Positions 17,923 through 29,317 of a stretch of 51,328 nucleotides of DNA are shown piece by piece. Source of the DNA: Porphyromonadaceae bacterium. Lineage in GTDB: Bacteria > Bacteroidota > Bacteroidia > Bacteroidales > UBA12481. Numbering within the stretch: position 1 is the stretch's first letter; each line of letters starts with the position of its first letter. A model generated the notes under the pieces. It made no database searches and was not told where the DNA came from. It saw nothing but the letters and a program-made list of their open reading frames with translations. The stretch covers positions 1 through 51,328 of the forward strand of contig QYQM01000117.1 in assembly GCA_007280905.1 (NCBI GenBank). Reading direction: 5' to 3'. A program made the position numbers and the translations under genes.

Positions 17923-19797
17923 TTATTTCTTAAAAGTGTTTCCCCGCATAGTGAAAGCCGTCACCCTATCCGGATAACCCCATTCCTTCGGCCACCCGGG
18001 ATTGGACCAGGTGATGGTAGTGTCTTTATTGGCATAAATCATGGCTTCATAAGGCGGGGTGTGACTGATGGCGGGCAGGTCGGTTGTGTAAAACGTGTTG
18101 CCAATAAGTTCAACTCCGGCGGTGCGATGCCCGCGGATGCAGGTATGCACGGTGTTCCGGATCGTATTGTCTTCTATCCGGTAACCTTTGCTGCCTTCAT
18201 CGATAAACATCCCATTGTTGGGCGAGGCGTGGTTAAGTTCACTGCGGAGAATATCGTGAATGTCATTGCCCGATATAACGGATCCAGGCTGAAATCCAAG
18301 GGTGTAGATACCACCACCGTCCCCAAGTACCTGCATCACATGATGGATCTTATTGTTCAGAATACGGTTGTCGTGCGACGAGGTTGGAAGGGGATTCCAT
18401 TGCCATCCCACGGAAATCCCTGTATAGGGCATATCGTATATTTCGCTGGTTGATACTTCATTATTAGCTCCGAATCCCAGCCAGATTCCAACAGAACCCT
18501 GGAAGGAAACACCGGTCCGGCAAACCTCGCATCTTACTACCGAATTATTAAAGGGCAGCAGCAGGGTATCTTCTTTAGGATCATAGTTCAGACCGATCAT
18601 CACCCCGTTACCGCCGATATCCTCTGCAACCATGCGTTCCAAACGATTATCCCGGCACCCTTCCCGCAGATAGATACCGTTTCCTCCGGCATGGCTGATC
18701 CGGCAACCGGTAATCCTGCATTTCACCGTCCATGTCATTTCGATGGCCGGATTCACCAGTCCGGCTCCCCCCGTCGCCTCCGTATTACCCGGATAGTAAA
18801 ATGCAGCCTGCATCCCGTCGTGGCTGAATTCCGGCAATAAGTACGCACACTCTTGAAACTGTATACTTCTGAACTCAAAATTCTCAATTGGTCTTCCTCT
18901 TATCCCCTTTAAAATCACCAACTGATCTACAATCGGGGCTATTACCAAGATTTTGCCTGAAGATTGACCCGGTAGCGGCTTATAATAGAGCCGGTTAGCC
19001 TTTCGATCGAGTGCCCACTCACCCGCCTCATCCAAAAAGGCCGGATCACCCTCCAGAAAACAGCTGTACCGGTTGGCGTTTCCGGCAAATATGGAGTTGT
19101 AAGGTCCATCAAATAAGGCAAAAGGAGGTTTCAGATAAACTTCGGCCGGATCACTGGTTTTCAAACCGGTTGCATGAAAGCGGGAGGTGGTCCAGTCCTT
19201 AAAGACCACCATTTCAAATTCTTCGAATGGCATCAGGTTCGCAAAATATCCTCTGTCCTTAACTTCAACTGTGATGTTTTGCACCGATGAATCGGGGTTA
19301 TATACCCATCTTGATTTATTCAGATAGATCCGCGGAAGTGAATCAGTCCGGTTCGGCGTTCGTGCCCGGGTAGCCCGGATCCCATCGATATATAGTTGTT
19401 CGAAATAAATGGAAGAGTCCACGCTAGCCCACCAAATCCCGTAACCGGCATCGTGAAAACCGGCAATCACCCTGCCGCCTGAAAAAACAGTTTTACCATT
19501 GGGAGCTCCCTCCCAGGTGACCGAACACTTGCCGGAACCGCCATCTTCTGCTGTAAATACCAGTGATTTAGTCAGATACCAGGTTCCTTTACCAAAAATA
19601 ACTTTGATATTTCGCCCGGGTTTTTCAGTCCGGATTTTGCGTACCGCCTGCTGCGCGGCCTCAGGATTTTGCAAAGGCTGGGTTTTCGAACCGTTATTAA
19701 TGTCGTTGCCTTCGGCGGAAATATAGATTTTTTTCGCCGGCATGATGCTGCATGAAGCTGCCAGCAGCAGGATAGGGAGAAGGGTTATAGTTTTCAT
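17923..19797 (-). CDS. right-handed beta-helix lipoprotein, GH141-like
   Basis: Protein of 624 residues with a lipoprotein-type signal (LLLAASC, Cys16). The first part, KKIYISAEGNDINNGS, is the usual opening of secreted parallel beta-helix carbohydrate-active proteins. Many short turns with N and G residues follow (for example HAGGNGIYLREGCRDN and RILNNKIHHVMQVLGDGGG). The segment YDMPYTGISVGWQWNP resembles GH141 and related beta-helix glycosidases. Cell-surface polysaccharide cleavage is likely, but the linkage cannot be told and the catalytic residues were not identified with confidence. It is a single gene, divergent from the 19925 operon. Confidence 0.7.
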   Translation of the reverse strand: MKTITLLPILLLAASCSIMPAKKIYISAEGNDINNGSKTQPLQNPEAAQQAVRKIRTEKPGRNIKVIFGKGTWYLTKSLVFTAEDGGSGKCSVTWEGAPNGKTVFSGGRVIAGFHDAGYGIWWASVDSSIYFEQLYIDGIRATRARTPNRTDSLPRIYLNKSRWVYNPDSSVQNITVEVKDRGYFANLMPFEEFEMVVFKDWTTSRFHATGLKTSDPAEVYLKPPFALFDGPYNSIFAGNANRYSCFLEGDPAFLDEAGEWALDRKANRLYYKPLPGQSSGKILVIAPIVDQLVILKGIRGRPIENFEFRSIQFQECAYLLPEFSHDGMQAAFYYPGNTEATGGAGLVNPAIEMTWTVKCRITGCRISHAGGNGIYLREGCRDNRLERMVAEDIGGNGVMIGLNYDPKEDTLLLPFNNSVVRCEVCRTGVSFQGSVGIWLGFGANNEVSTSEIYDMPYTGISVGWQWNPLPTSSHDNRILNNKIHHVMQVLGDGGGIYTLGFQPGSVISGNDIHDILRSELNHASPNNGMFIDEGSKGYRIEDNTIRNTVHTCIRGHRTAGVELIGNTFYTTDLPAISHTPPYEAMIYANKDTTITWSNPGWPKEWGYPDRVTAFTMRGNTFKK

Positions 19798-19924
19798 AAT
19801 CTAAAGATATAGATTTCACCGGAACGATTGATTCAGGACATGCAGGAAGGGGAAAATTCGGAAGGATTTTGAATAGAAAAGCGTATCTTTTCAAGCACTA
19901 ACGGGATTAGAAAAAGTTTAAAAT

Positions 19925-21370
19925 ATGCAACGCTTTGCTCTCGCAATTCTCACTGTTTTCTTGCTTCTTCAGTCAGCTGTGTCTCAGAATCCTGGCCGCT
20001 TTCAAAGCGAGATCGATCAATTTAAAGCTGACACCACGGATTATTCTTTGGTCGGTAATCTGGTTTTGTTCACCGGCAGTTCAACCATACGAACCTGGAC
20101 CAATCTACAAAAGGATTTCCCAGACCTTACTGTTTTAAACAGAGGCTTTGGCGGATCATATATGAGCGATTTACTCTATTATGCTGATACCCTGATCCTC
20201 CAGTGCCGGCCGGCAACAGTCCTTATTTACGAAGGGGATAATGATATTGCTTCCGGGAAAAAGATAGAGGATATTATTGCGGAAGCCGGCAAGCTGGTTC
20301 AATTGATCCGGCAAAAGCTGCCGCAATCCACCATTTGTTTCATTTCGGCCAAACCAAGCATCGCCCGATGGAATTTAAAGAAAGCCTATCTGGATTTTAA
20401 TAAGCTTTTAAAAGAATTCACCCTGCACCGACCGAATGTTTATTATCTGGATGTATGGGATAAAATGATTGGCGCTGACGGGAATCCAAAAAGCGATATT
20501 TTCCTGGAGGATGGACTTCACATGAACCGGAAGGGATATGTTATCTGGAAGGAACTTGTCGGTGAATTTCTCCATTCCGACCTCTCCGGCCGGCAGGTGA
20601 CTTTTGGAGTTTGCACCTCATTGACCTATGCGGATACACTTAAAGATATCGGATTTGCTTATGTGGAGGGGAGTGTTGGGCGCGACCTGATGCCCGGCAA
20701 ACCGGATGCGGAATTTGCCAAAAAGATGAAGGAGTTCGATACATGCCCGCTTCCGGTGATCGCCTGCAACGGCTTCCTGCCGGGAACCCTGAAGGTAACT
20801 GGTCCGGCTGCAAAACCCGATACGGTTCTTAAATATGCCGAAGTTGCATTCCGGCACGCGGCATCCGTTGGGATCCGGATTATCGTTTTTGGCAGTAGCG
20901 GGGCCCGTTCAATTCCTGAGGGATTTGACCGGCAGCGGGCGCGGGAGCAGTTCATCAACTTGTTGAAAGAGATGGGACCGATCGCCAGGAAATACGGGGT
21001 AACAGTGGCCATCGAAAACCTGCAGAAATCGGAAACCAATTTTATCAATACGGTCAGGGAGGAGCTGGCCATCGTCAGGGAGGTAAATGATCCGAATATC
21101 CGGGTGATGGCCGATATTTTCCACATGATGCGGGAGAAAGAGGGACCGGAAGCGCTGCTTGAAGCAGGGGACTATTTGGTGCATTGTCATATCGCAGAAA
21201 TCCGGGACCGCACAGCTCCCGGTATGGCAGGGGATGATTTTCGCCCCTATTTCGCTGCACTGAAGAAGATCGGGTATCGGGGCGGAATTTCGATTGAGGG
21301 ATCCTGGAAAAGCGAAAACCTTCCCAAGGCATTTCAGGTACTCAAAGACCAATGGAAAACTAACCAATAA
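19925..21370 (+). CDS. fusion of SGNH/GDSL hydrolase and sugar isomerase/epimerase TIM barrel, exported
   Basis: Protein of 481 residues with a signal peptide (ILTVFLLLQSAVSQ). Residues 40-220 form an SGNH hydrolase: block I GSST with S53, block II GFGGS (74-78), block III GDND (104-107), block V DGLH (196-199). All four blocks are present, so an active esterase, perhaps a deacetylase of sugars, is plausible. Residues 226-481 form a xylose-isomerase-like TIM barrel with putative metal ligands E364, D397, H400, H422 and E459. The two halves are usually separate proteins. The next gene begins 15 bases downstream on the same strand. A dual role on an acetylated glycoside or sugar is inferred. 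Confidence 0.85.
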   Translation: MQRFALAILTVFLLLQSAVSQNPGRFQSEIDQFKADTTDYSLVGNLVLFTGSSTIRTWTNLQKDFPDLTVLNRGFGGSYMSDLLYYADTLILQCRPATVLIYEGDNDIASGKKIEDIIAEAGKLVQLIRQKLPQSTICFISAKPSIARWNLKKAYLDFNKLLKEFTLHRPNVYYLDVWDKMIGADGNPKSDIFLEDGLHMNRKGYVIWKELVGEFLHSDLSGRQVTFGVCTSLTYADTLKDIGFAYVEGSVGRDLMPGKPDAEFAKKMKEFDTCPLPVIACNGFLPGTLKVTGPAAKPDTVLKYAEVAFRHAASVGIRIIVFGSSGARSIPEGFDRQRAREQFINLLKEMGPIARKYGVTVAIENLQKSETNFINTVREELAIVREVNDPNIRVMADIFHMMREKEGPEALLEAGDYLVHCHIAEIRDRTAPGMAGDDFRPYFAALKKIGYRGGISIEGSWKSENLPKAFQVLKDQWKTNQ

Positions 21371-21385
21371 ACAAAACTTTATATC

Positions 21386-22759
21386 ATGACCGAACGAAGA
21401 GATTTTATTAAGCAGGGGTTGGTCGGGTCTGCCGGCATTGCCATCGGAGGCTTGGGCTTTACCGCAAAATCCTATGCCTCGATCATCGGGGCCAATGAGC
21501 GTATTAACCTCTGTGTCATCGGGATACACGGACAAGGGGAAACCCATATCCGCAAATGGGCCAGTCTGAAGGAAAACCGGAATATCAGGCTGAAAACCCT
21601 CTGTGATGTTGACGAGCAGTTCTTTCCCGACCGGTTAAAGCTGGCCGAGGAGCTCACCGGATCACGGCCGGGCACCGAATGGGATATGCGGCGCGTGTTC
21701 GACGACAAGGAGATCCATGCAGTCTCTTTTGCCGTTCCGAACCATTGGCACGCGCTGGGCACCATCCGGGCCTGCCAGGCCGGAAAGAACGTGTTCGTGG
21801 AAAAGCCTGCCTGCTTCAATGTTTTTGAGGGTCGCAAGATGGTTGAGGCTGCCCGGAAGTATAACGTCAGAGTGCAGGTCGGCTGCCAGAACCGTTCGAT
21901 TCCCAACGTTATTGCAGCCATAAAGCTGCTTCATGAGGGTGGAATCGGTGAGGTCTATATGGCCCGCGGCCTCTGTCTTAAGCCCCGTGATTCCTTTGGT
22001 ATCGCTCCCGACAGCGAACCGCCGGCATCTTTACATTATGATACCTGGCTCGGACCTGCCCCCTGGAGGCCTTACAATGAAAAGCGGGTGCACTACAACT
22101 GGCACTGGCACTGGGATACTGGCAACGGCGATACCGGCAACCAGGGACCCCATCAGTTCGATATCGCACGATGGGGACTGAACAAGAACGATCACCCGGC
22201 AACCGTCTTTTCCTCCGGCGGGATTTACGGAATCAATCCGAAGGAATGTTCTCAGGAAACGCCAAATACTCAAACATCGGTATTCAAATACGATGACGGG
22301 AAAATGCTGGAGTTCGAGACCCGCGGCCGGTATACGAACGACGAATCCAAATTAGGCATCATGATCGGGAATTTTTTTTACGGAACAGATGGTTATCTTG
22401 AGCTGAACGGCAGCACCTGGAAAGCATACAAACAGCGCGAGAAGGAGCCGTTTGCCGCTTCACCACCCGAAGATTCGACAGCACCTGCAGATCCCAGCTT
22501 CCGGGCGGCTCCCGGCGGATCGGAGCACTTTGCCAACTTTATCGATGCAATCCGCTCGGGCAAGGATTCCGACCTGAACTGCGACATTCAGGAGGGTCAT
22601 CTTTCGGCTGCACTGCCCCACCTGGCCAATATTTCTTACCGCCTGGGACGCGAACTTCATTTCATGGGAAGCTATGAGAAATTCGCCAACGATCCCGAAG
22701 CCGATCTGATGCTGACCCGCAATTACCGCAAACCCTATGTTGTACCTGAAGAGGTGTAA
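21386..22759 (+). CDS. Tat-exported Gfo/Idh/MocA oxidoreductase
   Basis: Protein of 457 residues with a Tat leader (MTERRDFIKQG followed by a hydrophobic stretch), so it is exported folded with its NAD(P) cofactor. The Rossmann start is INLCVIGIHGQGETH, a variant of GxGxxG. The EKP motif (VFVEKPACFN) and the RWGLNKNDHP region are typical of the family, which oxidises or epimerises sugars. Spacing to both neighbours is 12-15 bases, so it is cotranscribed with the SGNH/TIM fusion and the GH36 gene. Exported Gfo/Idh/MocA proteins often handle glycosides by redox chemistry; the exact sugar is unknown. Confidence 0.88.
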   Translation: MTERRDFIKQGLVGSAGIAIGGLGFTAKSYASIIGANERINLCVIGIHGQGETHIRKWASLKENRNIRLKTLCDVDEQFFPDRLKLAEELTGSRPGTEWDMRRVFDDKEIHAVSFAVPNHWHALGTIRACQAGKNVFVEKPACFNVFEGRKMVEAARKYNVRVQVGCQNRSIPNVIAAIKLLHEGGIGEVYMARGLCLKPRDSFGIAPDSEPPASLHYDTWLGPAPWRPYNEKRVHYNWHWHWDTGNGDTGNQGPHQFDIARWGLNKNDHPATVFSSGGIYGINPKECSQETPNTQTSVFKYDDGKMLEFETRGRYTNDESKLGIMIGNFFYGTDGYLELNGSTWKAYKQREKEPFAASPPEDSTAPADPSFRAAPGGSEHFANFIDAIRSGKDSDLNCDIQEGHLSAALPHLANISYRLGRELHFMGSYEKFANDPEADLMLTRNYRKPYVVPEEV

Positions 22760-22771
22760 TACATAAATATC

Positions 22772-24844
22772 ATGAAAAGAAAAATTTTGTTAAACCTGAT
22801 TATGATGGTAGCATTGTTTGCTGCTAATCAGACAATTAGTCAATCACAGATAAAATCTTCAAAGACTGAATTCGATGCGGTTCACTGGGCCGGACAAAAC
22901 TTTGCCGGGAACAAAATACCGCCATTCTCCTTTTTGTATGGTGGGAAAGAGTCGAAAACTTTCATCCGCAGTTGGGAATTTCGCGCCGAGAAACTTCCGC
23001 AAGCCGATCCCAAAGTCCAGGAATTGAAATACTCCTGGCGCGACCGCAAATCAGGCTTCACCGCAACCTGCCTGGTTACGTGTTTTACCGATTTTCCTGC
23101 CGTGGAATGGGTAGTGAAATTCAGGAACGGAGAGGGACAGAATTCACCGGTACTGGAAAAAGTCAAGGCCATCGATTACGCTTTTGGTTATGAGCAGGCC
23201 GGACCAGTTATCCTGCATCATTCACTGGGCAGCAGTGCCAGACGCACCGATTTTGAATACCTGAGCGATGAACTCAAATCGGGTCAATCCATTTACATGA
23301 CTCCGGACGGCGGTCGCTCATCGGACAACACTGCATTTCCGTTCTTCAACCTGGAAATGCCAGGAGGCCATGGGATCATTACCGCGGTAGGCTGGTCTGG
23401 TAAGTGGTATGCCAATGTTACCCAATCGGGTAAACAAACGGTAAACCTGGAATCAGGAATGGAACGCCTGAAACTGTTCCTTTATCCCGGTGAGGAGATC
23501 CGGACACCCCGGATTGCACTTCTTTTCTGGAAGGGAGAAGACCGGATGGCCGGACATAACCAGTTCCGGCAGTTTATCCTGACCCATCATACCCGGATGA
23601 TCAACGGCAAGCCGAACGAACTTCCTTTTGCCGGCGGTCTGGGCTACGGCGGACCTTCACCCTGTAACGAATATAGCTGTGCAACTGAGAATTATGCTAT
23701 TGCCATGGCTTATAGGTATCGTCAGTTCAACGTGGTTCCGGAAGTTCTCTGGATCGATGCCGGCTGGTATACAGGCTGCGGAGTCTGGTGGGCTAATGTT
23801 GGCAACTGGACGGTAAACAAGATCGCTTTCCCCAATGGGCTTAAACCAGTTACCGATGCTGTTCACGAAGTGGGTGCCAAGTTTATCCTGTGGTTTGAAC
23901 CGGAACGGGTTTTTAAAGGAACACAATGGGATAAGGACCTTGACAAATGGCTCATCCGCGTACCCGATTCTGTGATCCGGGAACCTTATAATAAAGTTAA
24001 CAGGGAAAACGCCCTGTTTAATCTCGGCAATCCGGAAGCCTGTGCATGGCTGACAACATATATCGGTGACATGATCCAGAAGGAGGGAATCGATTATTAC
24101 CGCCAGGACTTCAATTTCGATCCCTGGTATTACTGGATGTATAACGACAAGCCCGGCCGGGAAGGAATGTCGGAGATACGGCATATCGAGGGATTGTATG
24201 CTTATTGGGATGGTCTGCTCAAGCGGTTCCCGAATCTGATTATTGACAACTGTGCGAGTGGCGGCCGGCGGATCGACCTGGAAACGACATCCCGAAGTTC
24301 GCCATTGTGGAGGACCGATTACGCCTATGGCGAACCCAATGGTTATCAGTGTCATACCTATGGCCTGAACTTTTACCTGCCGCTCCACGGTACGGGAAAT
24401 ATCACCCTGAACCCCTATACGTTCCGCTCCAGCATGAGCAGCGCCATGGTTACTTCCTGGGACCTGGATAACGGCGGGTATACCATTCCCGATTTGCAGA
24501 AATATATTGCTGATTATAAAAGATTAAGGCCATTTTATTATGCCGATTATTATCCTCTGACTCCCAATAAGAATATCACCTCCGACAGCATCTGGCTGGC
24601 CTATCAGATGAACCGGTCTAAAGAAGGAGACGGAATCATTGTAGCATTCCGCAGGCCGGCTTGTCCGATCGAAAAAATCAGCGTAAAATTCAGAGGCCTT
24701 GAAATCAGTGGCACCTATGAATTGTTTTTTGAAGACGAAAATATCCGGCTAAATAAATCAGGAAAAGAATTGATGGAAAATCTCGATTTATTACTTAAAG
24801 AAAAACCCAAATCGTTATTAATCAGCTATAAAAAAATTAAATAA
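22772..24844 (+). CDS. GH36-type alpha-galactosidase, exported
   Basis: Protein of 690 residues with a signal peptide (ILLNLIMMVALFAANQTISQ). A beta-sandwich domain (about 30-280) precedes the TIM barrel. Clan GH-D signatures are visible: EVLWIDAGWYTG (324-335), ILWFEPERV (372-380), YYRQDFNFD with predicted nucleophile D446, and CASGGRRIDLETTSRSSPLW followed by RTD with predicted acid/base D516. It should hydrolyse terminal alpha-galactosides (or alpha-N-acetylgalactosaminides) in the periplasm or outside. It is the third gene of the operon and 13 bases ahead of the DUF4432 gene. The family is firm; the substrate is inferred. Confidence 0.92.
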   Translation: MKRKILLNLIMMVALFAANQTISQSQIKSSKTEFDAVHWAGQNFAGNKIPPFSFLYGGKESKTFIRSWEFRAEKLPQADPKVQELKYSWRDRKSGFTATCLVTCFTDFPAVEWVVKFRNGEGQNSPVLEKVKAIDYAFGYEQAGPVILHHSLGSSARRTDFEYLSDELKSGQSIYMTPDGGRSSDNTAFPFFNLEMPGGHGIITAVGWSGKWYANVTQSGKQTVNLESGMERLKLFLYPGEEIRTPRIALLFWKGEDRMAGHNQFRQFILTHHTRMINGKPNELPFAGGLGYGGPSPCNEYSCATENYAIAMAYRYRQFNVVPEVLWIDAGWYTGCGVWWANVGNWTVNKIAFPNGLKPVTDAVHEVGAKFILWFEPERVFKGTQWDKDLDKWLIRVPDSVIREPYNKVNRENALFNLGNPEACAWLTTYIGDMIQKEGIDYYRQDFNFDPWYYWMYNDKPGREGMSEIRHIEGLYAYWDGLLKRFPNLIIDNCASGGRRIDLETTSRSSPLWRTDYAYGEPNGYQCHTYGLNFYLPLHGTGNITLNPYTFRSSMSSAMVTSWDLDNGGYTIPDLQKYIADYKRLRPFYYADYYPLTPNKNITSDSIWLAYQMNRSKEGDGIIVAFRRPACPIEKISVKFRGLEISGTYELFFEDENIRLNKSGKELMENLDLLLKEKPKSLLISYKKIK

Positions 24845-24857
24845 GATAATATCTGCC

Positions 24858-25871
24858 ATGATTAGCTGCGAAAACAAGATCAGTCATCCGATGCAGATCG
24901 GCGGCATCGAAACGTCGGTATTGGACAACGGCGCCGGACGCGGCGTGCGCATAGCCTGGATCAATACCGGATCCGGACTTAGATATAAAGTAGTTGTCGA
25001 CAGGGGATTGGACATCGCCGAAGCCTTTTATAACCAGCACGGGCTGGCCTGGATCAGCAGGGCAGGAATCCGGCCACCAGAACAGGCTGCCATGGTGGGA
25101 TTGGAATGGCTGCGCAATTTTGGCGGCGGCCTGGTAACTACCTGCGGCATCAGTAACATGGGCAGTCCGGACTCAGATGAACACGGCGAGCGCGGCCTCC
25201 ATGGCCGGATCAGCAATATCCCGGCCGAAATCATTTCCATCAAACAGCCTGATCCACAGAACGGCCAGGTGGATTTCAGTATCTCCGGCATTGTTCGGGA
25301 ATCAAAGGTTTTCGGGCCCCATCTCGAATTGGAGCGAACCATTTCCGGGACACTCGGGGTGCCAGAGATTCAAATAAATGACCGGGTAATCAACCGGGGA
25401 AACAGTCCGGCTCCTCACATGATTCTGTATCACTGCAATATGGGCTGGCCATTGATCGATGCAGGAACGAAGCTCAACTGTAATGGTCATTGGAAATCCC
25501 GCGGCAATAAATTGGATAATGAAATTTTCCATGAAGGTGGAAATTTCCGCGAATGCCCTGAACCGATGGATTCCCATCAGGATGGCGGTGAAGCCTGTGC
25601 CTTTATCGATGCCGTAGCAGACGAATCCGGATTCTGCCATTGCAGCGCCTATAACCCGGCTCTTAGCATAGGCCTTGAAATCAGCTTCCGGAAAGATCAG
25701 CTGCCCTGGCTCATCAACTGGCAGCACTGGGGCAAGGGCGAATACGTGACCGCGCTCGAGCCGGGCACTAACCTGACGACCGGGCAAAGTCAGGCAAGAA
25801 AGGATGGAACTCTGATCATACTGGCACCCGGAGAAAGCCGGGAATATGAGCTGAGATTGAAGATGTGCTGA
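24858..25871 (+). CDS. DUF4432 aldose-1-epimerase-like protein
   Basis: Protein of 337 residues with the galactose-mutarotase-like beta-sandwich. It reads KVVVDRGLDIAEAFY near the start, GGGLVTTCGISNMG in the middle, HGRISNIPAE, and MILYHCNMGWPL toward the end. DUF4432 proteins are sugar-binding or epimerising proteins found with glycan operons. No signal peptide is seen (MISCENKISHPMQIGG), so it should act in the cytosol on the released sugar. It is the last gene of the 19925 operon. Confidence 0.85.
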   Translation: MISCENKISHPMQIGGIETSVLDNGAGRGVRIAWINTGSGLRYKVVVDRGLDIAEAFYNQHGLAWISRAGIRPPEQAAMVGLEWLRNFGGGLVTTCGISNMGSPDSDEHGERGLHGRISNIPAEIISIKQPDPQNGQVDFSISGIVRESKVFGPHLELERTISGTLGVPEIQINDRVINRGNSPAPHMILYHCNMGWPLIDAGTKLNCNGHWKSRGNKLDNEIFHEGGNFRECPEPMDSHQDGGEACAFIDAVADESGFCHCSAYNPALSIGLEISFRKDQLPWLINWQHWGKGEYVTALEPGTNLTTGQSQARKDGTLIILAPGESREYELRLKMC

Positions 25872-25912
25872 TCAGCTATATGAAGAAATAATTTACCGAT
25901 ATAACTAAAAAA

Positions 25913-26527
25913 ATGATGAAAACACAATTAAAAAAGGACGAAAAAGTAATTCTCGTAACAAAACCGCATTTGTTTACTTTGATTATTCCTTTTCTTATTC
26001 TGCTCGTAACTTCAATAATAATAGGTTTTTTAATTGGCGGTTATGGATATATACTAGTTCTGGGTGCAGCAGTATACTTTATTTACAAAGTTGTCGAAAG
26101 AAATAATAATATCTGGGCTGTTACCAACTTAAGAGTCATCGACGAATTTGGAGTGTTTTCCAACAACTCAAAAGAAAGCCCGCTCGACAAAATAAATAAC
26201 GTTTCTTACCAGCAGTCATTTTGGGGTAAGGTTTTTGGTTTTGGGAATGTTCAGATTCAGACAGCAGCCGAAATTGGTTCTACCACTTATTCCACAGTTG
26301 AAAATCCAAAGAAACTGAAAGACTCTATTACCCGGATGCAGGAAGAATATAAGGAAAATCAGATTAAAAAGCAGGCTGCCGAATTAGCAAATGCAATTAT
26401 TGCCGGACAGCAAAATAGCAAAATAGATGTACCCGCTGAACTGGAGAAATTGTATGATTTGAAACAACGCGGAATTATTACCGAAGAGGAGTTTGTAAAT
26501 AGAAAGGCAAAAATACTTAACACCTGA
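25913..26527 (+). CDS. PH-domain membrane protein with SHOCT tail
   Basis: Protein of 204 residues. Two hydrophobic segments at about 20-60 (LIIPFLILLVTSIIIGFLI and ILVLGAAVYFIYKVV) are followed by a bacterial PH-like domain with AVTNLRVIDEFGVF and the conserved SPLDKINNVSYQQSF-type loop. The end, LEKLYDLKQRGIITEEEF, is a SHOCT domain. It resembles the YdbT/YdbS group; function unknown. The ATG at 25913 is followed by a second ATG at 25916; either could be used. Confidence 0.85.
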   Translation: MMKTQLKKDEKVILVTKPHLFTLIIPFLILLVTSIIIGFLIGGYGYILVLGAAVYFIYKVVERNNNIWAVTNLRVIDEFGVFSNNSKESPLDKINNVSYQQSFWGKVFGFGNVQIQTAAEIGSTTYSTVENPKKLKDSITRMQEEYKENQIKKQAAELANAIIAGQQNSKIDVPAELEKLYDLKQRGIITEEEFVNRKAKILNT

Positions 26528-26543
26528 CTATGCAGAAGCTATT

Positions 26544-26613
26544 GTCATCCCGGCGAAGGCCGGGACCTCTTGACGCTTCACTGGGTCAAACCGACAACTG
26601 ACAACTGACAACC
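26544..26613. repeat. CCCGGC palindrome plus ACAACTG word-repeat
   Basis: GTCATCCCGGCGAAGGCCGGGA (26544-26565) is a short palindrome, related to the one at 34743-34760. It is followed by an ACCGACAACTGACAACTGAC tandem (26591-26613). Together they occupy the gap between the convergent PH/SHOCT and ABC-F genes and might act as a two-way terminator. Confidence 0.75.
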
Positions 26614-26618
26614 TGAGT

Positions 26619-28280
<1,662 letters not shown>

Positions 28281-28349
28281 TCATGATTCAGGCATCTCAC
28301 TTAAGTTCTCAAATACAAATGGTATCTTAGCTGAATATTATGTTTAGTT

Positions 28350-29240
28350 ATGACGTCAATTGAAAATTCAGATATTCTTTTCATTATTAACCCGAACTCC
28401 GGTAGTAAGAGATACCATCATCTCATTAGGAGAATAAAAAAGTCGGATCCTGAATTGACGTACATTGTTACCCCGAAAAACGAAACAATAAAGCAGGTAT
28501 TAGAGAAAAACCTTGAAAAATATACAGTTTTTATTATTGTTGGGGGCGACGGCACTGTGCATGATGCCGCCCGATATTTGTATAACCGGGAAGATAAAAT
28601 ATTAGGCGTTGTTCCGAATGGTTCAGGGAATGGTTTTGCCTTTGAGCTGAAATTTAATAGAAACATTAAATTCCTCCTGCATGACATTCATGCCGGTGAG
28701 ACGATTAATCTGGATGTTTTGAAAATAAATGATATTGAATGCATTAACATTGCCGGACTGGGCTTCGACAGTTATGTGGCACACCGGTTTAACATGGGAA
28801 AAATACGAGGATTTATTAGCTATTTCTTTGTGACAATTAAATCATTATTTGAATTTAAACCTTTCAATGCGTCAATTTTAATTGAAAAAAAAGAAATTGT
28901 TGGCCGTTTTCAGATGATTTGTTTTGCAAATAATAAACAATTTGGCAATAATGCATTTATTGCTCCTTTAGCTAAACCCAATGATGGTGTTTATGATATT
29001 GTGCTGGTTAAGCCATTCCCATTTTATTTTTATCCGGTTTTTACATTACGAATGTTTCTCGGACGTCTAAGTGAATCGAAATACGTTAAATATATAAAAA
29101 CTTCGGAGGAGATCACCATAAAGGCCGATTCCAATGAATTCCACATTGATGGGGAACCGTTTCTGTTTGATGGCCCGATCAATATCAAACTCGGGAATAA
29201 ATATCTGAAAGTAATAAGAACAAAGCGCAATAAGTTGTAA
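28350..29240 (+). CDS. diacylglycerol-kinase-like lipid kinase
   Basis: Protein of 296 residues of the DAG kinase/YegS family, which phosphorylates lipids such as diacylglycerol or related alcohols. Visible motifs are IINPNSGS (12-19), VGGDGTVHDAA (64-74) and PNGSGNGFA. The C-terminal beta-sandwich ends with DSNEFHIDGEP, the usual family ending. No signal peptide; cytosolic or membrane-associated. It stands alone between the ABC-F and GH127 loci. It is slightly AT-richer than neighbouring sugar genes. Confidence 0.9.
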   Translation: MTSIENSDILFIINPNSGSKRYHHLIRRIKKSDPELTYIVTPKNETIKQVLEKNLEKYTVFIIVGGDGTVHDAARYLYNREDKILGVVPNGSGNGFAFELKFNRNIKFLLHDIHAGETINLDVLKINDIECINIAGLGFDSYVAHRFNMGKIRGFISYFFVTIKSLFEFKPFNASILIEKKEIVGRFQMICFANNKQFGNNAFIAPLAKPNDGVYDIVLVKPFPFYFYPVFTLRMFLGRLSESKYVKYIKTSEEITIKADSNEFHIDGEPFLFDGPINIKLGNKYLKVIRTKRNKL

Positions 29241-29317
29241 TCGTTCTTAACCACATTAGGCAAATAGTTCACAATAGGTCTTCATTAACTAAACATTCTG
29301 CCTCAATACCAAAAGTT

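Noticed and set aside
23657-24388. Long antisense open frame within the GH36 gene
   Set aside because: The forward frame carries all GH36 motifs; the antisense frame has no recognisable domain.
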